Part shown: in pieces, positions 58,741 through 64,000 of the stretch
How positions within the stretch are numbered: position 1 is the first letter of the stretch
How the letters are laid out: each line of letters opens with the position of its first letter
NCBI RefSeq assembly: GCF_002723935.1
Contig: NZ_BEWM01000004.1
Location: forward strand, 186,001-250,000
Direction of reading: 5' to 3'
Origin: Gluconobacter cerinus
GTDB lineage: Bacteria > Pseudomonadota > Alphaproteobacteria > Acetobacterales > Acetobacteraceae
DNA length: 64,000 bases
Notes under the pieces: generated by a model
Databases searched by the model: none
The model's input: only the letters and a program-made list of their open reading frames with translations
Told to the model about the DNA's origin: nothing
Program-made: the position numbers and the translations under genes

Positions 58741-60768
58741 ATGACCGGACCGCTTTCCAGCCGACGCAGATTTCTTGAACTGGGAGCAGCTTTTGCTGCT
58801 GCAGGGTCACTGCCGGGTAATCTGCGGCAGGCCCTTGCGGTTCCGGCCAACCGGAAAACCGGCACAATTCAGGACGTCGAGCATGTGGTGATCCTGATGC
58901 AGGAAAACCGCTCTTTCGATCACTATTTCGGTTGCTTGCAAGGTGTTCGGGGGTATGGAGACCCGCGTGCCCCGCATCAACCGGATGGAACGTCAGTTTT
59001 CGCACAGAAAGCTGCGGATGGGGCTGCGGTTATGCCCTTCCGCATGAACACAGTTCATACCTCGAGTGCCTGCATTGCCAGTCTGGATCATAGCTGGAAA
59101 GGCAGTCAGAAAACCTGGAATGAGTGGGACTGCTGGGTCCCTCACAAAACCGCCATGACGATGGGGCATTTCACCCGCCGTGACATCCCTTACTACTATG
59201 CTCTGGCGGACGCATTTACGATCTGCGATGCCTATCATTGTTCGATTTTCGGTCCGACCAACCCCAACCGCCTGTTTTTGTTCTCAGGTACGAATGGTCT
59301 GAGTGTCGGGCATGACGGCAGGCAGGCCGTTGAAAATGTTGATGATGGCAACACGTCGGCTGATATGCGGCATGACAATCCGAAGTTTCAGGCCTTCCAA
59401 TGGACCACTTATGCAGAAGAGCTGCAGAAGGCGGGCGTGTCGTGGAAAGTATATCAGGAGTACGACAATTTCGGTGATAATGCCCTCGCTGGATTTAGTG
59501 CCTTTCGTGGGTTGTCAGAGGCGTCATGGCAATATCAGCGAGGTCGGGCGATTGTTGAAGGCTCAACCGCCGGAAATGCTGCGACATCTGAAGGACAGTT
59601 TCTTGTAGAGGCGTTTGAGAAAGATATTGCTTCGGGTACTCTTCCGCAGGTCTCCTGGATTGTGCCGTCCGCCGCTCTTTCTGAACATCCTAATGCTCCG
59701 CCCGGATATGGCGAACATCTGATTTCAAGACTGATGGACGTGTTCGTTCGACATCCGGACGTCTGGTCAAAAACCGTTTTTATCTTGAATTATGATGAAA
59801 ATGACGGGTTCTTTGATCATGTTCCAGCGCCTGTTCCGGCTTTGCATCCGGATGAGGGCAGCAGCACTGTTTCAGTTAGCGGAGAAACCTATCACGGTGT
59901 TGCTGTGGGGCTAGGTCCTCGGGTTCCGGCAATTCTGATCTCGCCATGGAGTAAAGGAGGACGTGTCAATTCGGAGCTGTTTGATCACACATCCGTCCTG
60001 ATGTTCCTTGAAGCCAGGTTTGGGGTGCGTGCTCCGAACATCACGCCTTGGCGTCGGTCTGTGTGTGGCGATCTGACATCGGCTTTTGATTTTTCCGAGA
60101 CTGACACATCATGGCAAGCGAGCCTGCCAAATACAGACGACTATATGCCTCGGACGCGAAAGTCCTGCATGCTTCCGCTGCCGTTGGTTCCACAATATCA
60201 AACGTTACCGCGACAGGAGGAAGGGCAGCGAACAACTTGTGTGCTGCCATATAAGTTATCAGTTGATGTTCAGGTCACGGGGCAATTGCAAAATCTGATA
60301 ATCGCCAACAGTGGGACGCGTGGGGCGGTGTTCCGGCTTTCCGGCCAGGAGGTATCACGTCAATACACTGTTGGGGCAGGGCACGCGCAAAATATCCCGC
60401 TAGAGATTGAGCATGATTTCACGCTGCATGGTCCAGCCGGGTTTTATCGGGCGGGCAAAGGATTTTCCGGATTGCAGGTCCAGCTTTTGGAAGAGCACGA
60501 TGGAGTGAGACTTGCGCTCAAGAACGTCCAATCAGAGACTGCAGAATTGACCGTTGAAGATGCTTACGGTCCTGCAGGAGAATGGACGACCACACTACCT
60601 GCTGGGCAGGAGACGTCACGCTTTTATCCGTTGGTCGGAAGTGACTTCTGGTATGATCTGACCGTGACCAGCCGAAGCGGGAAAACTGGAGGACACGTCC
60701 ATTTTGCCGGCCGGATCGAAACGGGGCGGCCGGGGAAGACAGACCCTCTTATGGCCCGGCGTTCCTGA
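58741..60768 (+). CDS. plcC: Phospholipase C (phosphocholine-specific type)
   Basis: A 675-residue enzyme that cleaves phospholipids such as phosphatidylcholine to diacylglycerol and the phosphorylated head group. A twin-arginine signal is seen at 7-14 (SSRRRFLELG), as in Pseudomonas PlcH/PlcN. Catalytic domain: VEHVVILMQENRSFDHYFG (from residue 46), HSWKGSQKTWNEWDCWVPHKT, the segment FGPTNPNRLFLFSGTNG, and NYDENDGFFDHVPAP. Two C-terminal beta domains (GAVFRLSGQEVSRQYTVGAGH and GRI-ending) of the PLC-specific type follow. Length and domain order are normal. Encoded directly behind a TonB receptor; may be exported across the outer membrane or act in the periplasm. A hairpin covers its stop codon. 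Confidence 0.92.
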   Translation: MTGPLSSRRRFLELGAAFAAAGSLPGNLRQALAVPANRKTGTIQDVEHVVILMQENRSFDHYFGCLQGVRGYGDPRAPHQPDGTSVFAQKAADGAAVMPFRMNTVHTSSACIASLDHSWKGSQKTWNEWDCWVPHKTAMTMGHFTRRDIPYYYALADAFTICDAYHCSIFGPTNPNRLFLFSGTNGLSVGHDGRQAVENVDDGNTSADMRHDNPKFQAFQWTTYAEELQKAGVSWKVYQEYDNFGDNALAGFSAFRGLSEASWQYQRGRAIVEGSTAGNAATSEGQFLVEAFEKDIASGTLPQVSWIVPSAALSEHPNAPPGYGEHLISRLMDVFVRHPDVWSKTVFILNYDENDGFFDHVPAPVPALHPDEGSSTVSVSGETYHGVAVGLGPRVPAILISPWSKGGRVNSELFDHTSVLMFLEARFGVRAPNITPWRRSVCGDLTSAFDFSETDTSWQASLPNTDDYMPRTRKSCMLPLPLVPQYQTLPRQEEGQRTTCVLPYKLSVDVQVTGQLQNLIIANSGTRGAVFRLSGQEVSRQYTVGAGHAQNIPLEIEHDFTLHGPAGFYRAGKGFSGLQVQLLEEHDGVRLALKNVQSETAELTVEDAYGPAGEWTTTLPAGQETSRFYPLVGSDFWYDLTVTSRSGKTGGHVHFAGRIETGRPGKTDPLMARRS

Positions 60769-60780
60769 GGAACGCCGGGC
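60754..60780 (+). terminator. Hairpin overlapping the phospholipase stop codon
   Basis: GCCCGGCGTTCC and GGAACGCCGGGC form a perfect 12-bp stem with the stop codon TGA as the 3-base loop. Very stable, but without a T run after it; either a transcription terminator variant or an mRNA-stabilising end. It lies between convergent genes. Confidence 0.65.
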
Positions 60781-60814
60781 CCTTCACCGAGAGGCCCGAT
60801 TGCAGAATTGATAC

Positions 60815-61588
60815 TTACCAGACAGTAAAACCGGCATCGACGTTAACGATGGCACCGGTCATGAGGCTGGCGGCGTCGGAAGCCAGGAACTGAACGACGG
60901 ATGCCACTTCATCCGGCTGGCCCACTCGGCCCATTGGGGTTCCGGCGATCCAGGCGTCATAGAGTTCCGGCTTTTCCATGCCGAAACGCGTCAGGGTTGT
61001 CTCAATGTAAGTCGGGGCGACAGCATTCGCGCGGATGCCATGAGGGGCCCATTCTGCGGCCAGCGAACGAATATACTGGTGTACGCCCGCTTTTGACGCG
61101 TTGTAAGCCGCCTGCTGCTGGGGGCGATTGACGATTTGTCCGGACATGGAGCCAATCGCAACGATGGCGCCCTTTTTCTGCTCGATCATGATCCGGCCAA
61201 CAGCTTGGCAGCACCGGAACATGCCGTTCAGGTTGATGTCCACCTGTTTGAGCCACTGCCCATCCGTCATATCCTCGGCTTTGACCTCTGAAATACAGAT
61301 ACCGGCACAGGCAACCAGGATATCCAGATGCCCCTCTTTCTCGTGAAGGGTTTTGATTGCGGACTGAACGCTCTCCGTGCTGGTGACATCCATCCGGATG
61401 CTATCCACATTCAGGTCCTGCTTGCGCAGGTCTTCTGCGGATTGTGCAGCAAGTGTTTCATCCAGATCTGCGATGATGACGCGTGCGCCTGCTTCTGCCA
61501 GAGCCGTGACGCAGGCGAGGCCAATATTCTGTGCACCGCCCGTAACCACTGCGACGCGACCGTCAAGGCGAAGTTTTTCCATGTACAT
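60815..61588 (-). CDS. SDR polyol dehydrogenase
   Basis: A 257-residue classical short-chain dehydrogenase, last gene of the polyol ABC transporter strand. Cofactor motif TGGAQNIG (16-23); Asp41 after the second strand (IIADLDE) predicts NAD; CAG, SMSG and catalytic Tyr162/Lys166 (AAYNASKAG) follow, ending GAIVNVDAGFTVW. In this family and place it would oxidise a polyol (for example mannitol, sorbitol, arabitol or xylitol) to a ketose. It starts about 25 bases after the transporter ATPase stop. The exact polyol cannot be told; similar gene order is known to me from Gluconobacter polyol loci. Confidence 0.85.
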   Translation of the reverse strand: MYMEKLRLDGRVAVVTGGAQNIGLACVTALAEAGARVIIADLDETLAAQSAEDLRKQDLNVDSIRMDVTSTESVQSAIKTLHEKEGHLDILVACAGICISEVKAEDMTDGQWLKQVDINLNGMFRCCQAVGRIMIEQKKGAIVAIGSMSGQIVNRPQQQAAYNASKAGVHQYIRSLAAEWAPHGIRANAVAPTYIETTLTRFGMEKPELYDAWIAGTPMGRVGQPDEVASVVQFLASDAASLMTGAIVNVDAGFTVW

Positions 61589-61612
61589 GATGTATATTCC
61601 TGGGAAGAAAAA

Positions 61613-62716
61613 TCAGGCGGCAAGGGGATGACGGCGGCAGGCCTCGAACGCCAAACCATCAGGGGCGAAAAGGTGGCAATGCTGCGGAGGAAGCTTCAGG
61701 CTGACCGGCGTGTCGACTTCGAGGGTTGTGAAACCGTCTGTCTGAACAACGATGATCTGCCCGTCGGCACAGCGGACATGAACCAGCGTGATGGCACCGA
61801 GGCGCTCGATAACTTCCACAACCCCGCTATCATCACTCGCGGGAGCCAGCTCAACGTGTTCTGGGCGAATACCGACCGTAATCTTGGTTCCGGGCAGAAT
61901 ATCCGGTGGCGAGACCGGGACATGAAGAAGAGTACCGTCCCGGAGCTGAACACTCGATCCGTCGTGCCCGCCGTTCTGGAAGATTGCGGAGAAGAAGTTC
62001 ATGGGAGGTGAGCCGATGAACTTGGCGACAAACAGGTTGCGCGGGTGGTGATAAAGCTCCAGCGGTGAGCCAATCTGTTCCACAACACCCTTCTGGAGAA
62101 CCACGATCTTGTCCGCCATTGTCATGGCTTCTACCTGGTCATGGGTCACATAGATGGTGGTTGCGTTCAGCTTGCGATGAAGGGCCGAAAGCTCCACTCG
62201 CATCTGGCCTCGCAGGGCTGCATCCAGGTTTGAGAGAGGTTCATCAAACAGGAAGACCTTCGGGTTACGCACAATGGCGCGGCCGATAGCAACGCGCTGC
62301 CGCTGACCGCCTGAGAGCTGACCCGGCTTGTGATGCAGGTAGGGTTCAAGCTGAAGCGTGGCGGCAACATGCTGGATCTTCTCGCTCCGTTCTTTCTCCG
62401 GTACCCCCGCGAGTTTGAGGCCAAATTCCATGTTCTTGTAGACGTCCATGTGCGGATAGAGCGCGTAGGACTGAAACACCATGGCGAGGCCGCGTTTTCC
62501 CGGTTCCACGTCATTAACGCGCTGTCCATCAATCAGAAGGTCTCCGGAGGTGATGTCTTCAAGGCCTGCAATCATACGAAGCAGCGTGGATTTTCCGCAG
62601 CCGGACGGGCCGACAAAAACCACGAATTCTCGGTCCTCGATCGATAGCGAAATGCCTTTGATGATTTCTTCCGTAAGATAGGTTTTACGGAGGCTTTTGA
62701 GTTCAAGAGTTGCCAT
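61613..62716 (-). CDS. Polyol/sugar ABC transporter ATP-binding protein (MalK/SmoK type)
   Basis: A 367-residue CUT1-family ATPase. Walker A GPSGCGKST (36-44), QSYALYPHMDVYKNMEFGLKLAG (82-104), signature LSGGQRQR (134-141), Walker B VFLFDEPLSNLDAALR and THDQVEAM. The C-terminal TOBE-like regulatory domain (GIRPEHVELA) is present. Family members energise uptake of maltose, glycerol-3-phosphate or polyols; polyol is preferred because of the SDR partner. Starts 53 bases after the upstream permease stop. Confidence 0.9.
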   Translation of the reverse strand: MATLELKSLRKTYLTEEIIKGISLSIEDREFVVFVGPSGCGKSTLLRMIAGLEDITSGDLLIDGQRVNDVEPGKRGLAMVFQSYALYPHMDVYKNMEFGLKLAGVPEKERSEKIQHVAATLQLEPYLHHKPGQLSGGQRQRVAIGRAIVRNPKVFLFDEPLSNLDAALRGQMRVELSALHRKLNATTIYVTHDQVEAMTMADKIVVLQKGVVEQIGSPLELYHHPRNLFVAKFIGSPPMNFFSAIFQNGGHDGSSVQLRDGTLLHVPVSPPDILPGTKITVGIRPEHVELAPASDDSGVVEVIERLGAITLVHVRCADGQIIVVQTDGFTTLEVDTPVSLKLPPQHCHLFAPDGLAFEACRRHPLAA

Positions 62717-62769
62717 GAATCAGGTCCCGTTCCTGAGCGTTTGGGGGACGGAGAATGCTAGGGTAGCCA

Positions 62770-63597
62770 TCATTTGACGGCTCCAAAGGTGAGGCCACGT
62801 ACGAGCTGTTTCTGGCTGATCCAGCCCAGCACAAGGATCGGAGCGACTGCGAGTGTGGATGCGGCGGATAGCTTGCCGAAAAACAGTCCTTCCGGTGAGG
62901 AGAAGGAAGCAATGAATGCTGTGAGCGGAGCGGCATTGGAGGAGGTGAGATTGAGAGACCAGAAAGCCTCATTCCAACACAGGATCAGCGACAACAGAGC
63001 TGTGGAGGCGATCCCCGGGAGGGCAAGCGGAAGCAGGACCATTGTCATTTCCTGCCAGCGTGTTGCCCCATCCATGCGACCAGCCTCAAGAATTGGGGCA
63101 GGAACTTCCCGGAAGAAAGTAAACAGCATCCAGACGATGATGGGCAGGTTCGTCAGCATGTTGACGATGGCCAGGCCTGTGCAGGTGTCCAGAAGGTGGG
63201 TGCTGCGAGCCAGAAGATAGATTGGTACGAGCACCCCAACAGGAGGCAGCATGCGTGTCGACAGCATCCACAGCAACGTCCCGCGTGTGCGCTTTGAGGG
63301 CATGAAGGCCATCGAGTATGCCGCCGGAATGGCAAGCAGGAGCGCCCCCACAGTAGCGCCAACCGAGATGATGACGGTGTTGAAGGTGAAGTGCCAGTAA
63401 CTCGCGCGCTCGAACACTTCCGCGTAGCTGCTAAGGGTTGGCGCGAAGATCAGTTTTGGCGGTGTTGAGACCGCCTGAACTTCGCTTTTGAAGCCCGTCA
63501 AGATCATCCAGAAAATGGGAAAGAAGAGCCATAGCGCGATCCCCCAGCCCAGACAGGTGACGGCGATTTTTGTACTGCGTTTTGTCTTGATCGCCAT
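62770..63597 (-). CDS. Polyol/sugar ABC transporter permease (MalG-like)
   Basis: A 275-residue inner-membrane permease with six helices. ATG 63597 is chosen (MAIKTKRSTK) although the frame is open to 63792 inside the upstream permease. CUT1 permease marks are FPIFWMILTGFKSEVQAVSTPP near the N-terminus and the coupling loop EAGRMDGATRWQEMTMVLLPLALPGI. One base separates its start from the upstream stop. Pairs with the MalF-like permease. Confidence 0.9.
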   Translation of the reverse strand: MAIKTKRSTKIAVTCLGWGIALWLFFPIFWMILTGFKSEVQAVSTPPKLIFAPTLSSYAEVFERASYWHFTFNTVIISVGATVGALLLAIPAAYSMAFMPSKRTRGTLLWMLSTRMLPPVGVLVPIYLLARSTHLLDTCTGLAIVNMLTNLPIIVWMLFTFFREVPAPILEAGRMDGATRWQEMTMVLLPLALPGIASTALLSLILCWNEAFWSLNLTSSNAAPLTAFIASFSSPEGLFFGKLSAASTLAVAPILVLGWISQKQLVRGLTFGAVK

Positions 63598-63598
63598 C

Positions 63599-64000
63599 TC
63601 ACACCTCCAGGTTGCGTGCGACGGAGCGCACGAGGAACATCGCAGCGACATTCGCGATAATGATGGCCAGCACACCACCGGCAGAGGCACCGCCGACATC
63701 AAACTGAAGCAATGCGCGGGAGTAGATGAGATACGCCAAGTTGGTGGATGCCACTCCAGGGCCGCCTGCCGTCGTGACGGAGATCTCCGCAAAGATTGTC
63801 AGCAGATAAATCGTCTCGATCATCACGACGACGCTGATTGCGCGGCTGAGGTGAGGGAGAATGATATGACGGAACTGAGCGATCGGACCGGCACCATCCA
63901 TCCGTGCGGCCTCTTTCTGCTCGCTATCCAGTGACTGGACGGCTGTAAGGAGAATGAGGACGGCAAATGGCAACCATTCCCAACTGACAATCATCATGAC
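63599..64000 (-). CDS. Polyol/sugar ABC transporter permease (MalF-like), 5' end beyond window
   Basis: The open frame runs off the right edge, so only about 133 C-terminal residues are visible. They include SWEWLPFAVLILLTAVQSLDSEQ, the coupling loop EAARMDGAGPIAQFRHIILPHLSRA, and helices of a CUT1 permease. First of the two permeases in order of transcription as far as seen; the substrate-binding protein gene is probably just outside the window. Confidence 0.88.
   Translation of the reverse strand, partial: VMMIVSWEWLPFAVLILLTAVQSLDSEQKEAARMDGAGPIAQFRHIILPHLSRAISVVVMIETIYLLTIFAEISVTTAGGPGVASTNLAYLIYSRALLQFDVGGASAGGVLAIIIANVAAMFLVRSVARNLEV

Noticed and set aside
1-64000. tRNA, rRNA, CRISPR, insertion sequences, prophage or integrative element
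   Set aside because: Looked for repeat-spacer arrays, transposase and integrase motifs, terminal repeats and tRNA-like cloverleaves in the gaps; none was evident by eye.

Overview
The window looks like a chromosomal segment of an acetic acid bacterium, most likely Gluconobacter or a close relative. This is inferred from the mix of a gluconate permease with a gluconate 5-dehydrogenase-type SDR, a polyol-type ABC transporter next to a polyol SDR, a soluble PQQ-type sugar dehydrogenase, many TonB-dependent receptors and moderately high GC. I saw no tRNA, rRNA, transposase, phage gene or CRISPR array; it reads as ordinary chromosome packed with nutrient-acquisition operons.

Layout. 0-3.6 kb: end of a cobalamin synthesis cluster (cobQ fragment, cbiB, cobC/cobD and a catalytically degenerate phosphatase-like protein). 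3.5-9.6 kb: small membrane proteins, a PQQ-type sugar dehydrogenase, an alpha-glucan phosphorylase, and a CHAD protein with a worn CYTH domain. 9.6-13.1 kb: a ferric-siderophore-type TonB receptor behind a Fur-like box, and an FAH-family hydrolase. 13.2-18.4 kb: a cobalamin riboswitch followed by a B12 uptake operon (receptor, ATPase, binding protein, permease). 18.4-20.6 kb: gluconate permease plus SDR. 21.0-33.8 kb: a nine-gene, almost entirely overlapping operon (flavin monooxygenase, peptide-type ABC importer, P1 peptidase, alpha/beta hydrolase, TTC38-like protein) divergent from a TonB receptor. 33.8-39.8 kb: a FecI/FecR/TonB-receptor set next to a PhoD phosphatase. 39.8-48.2 kb: MFS exporter, DeoR regulator, and an ethanolamine operon (porin, permease, EutC, EutB) divergent from an AraC regulator. 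48.2-51.4 kb: ArfB, a DsbA-like protein and an M3 peptidase. 51.4-60.8 kb: di-haem peroxidase, phosphoesterase, Pit phosphate transporter, a second related TonB receptor and a phospholipase C. 60.8-64 kb: a polyol SDR and polyol ABC transporter, truncated by the window edge.

Three themes connect the genes. (1) B12: the window has both synthesis and riboswitch-controlled uptake of cobalamin, and also EutBC, an enzyme that needs adenosylcobalamin. (2) Phosphorus: PhoD, two phosphoesterases/phospholipases, Pit and two paralogous TonB receptors sit in two blocks. The palindrome TTTCATGAAA occurs three times, each 80-88 nt upstream of phoD, pit or one of the receptors, which suggests a shared phosphate-starvation regulon. 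Phospholipid breakdown by these enzymes could also feed the ethanolamine operon. (3) The 21-34 kb block is the best candidate for an undescribed system: a dedicated route for taking up and oxidatively cleaving an unknown small N-, S- or chelate-type compound.
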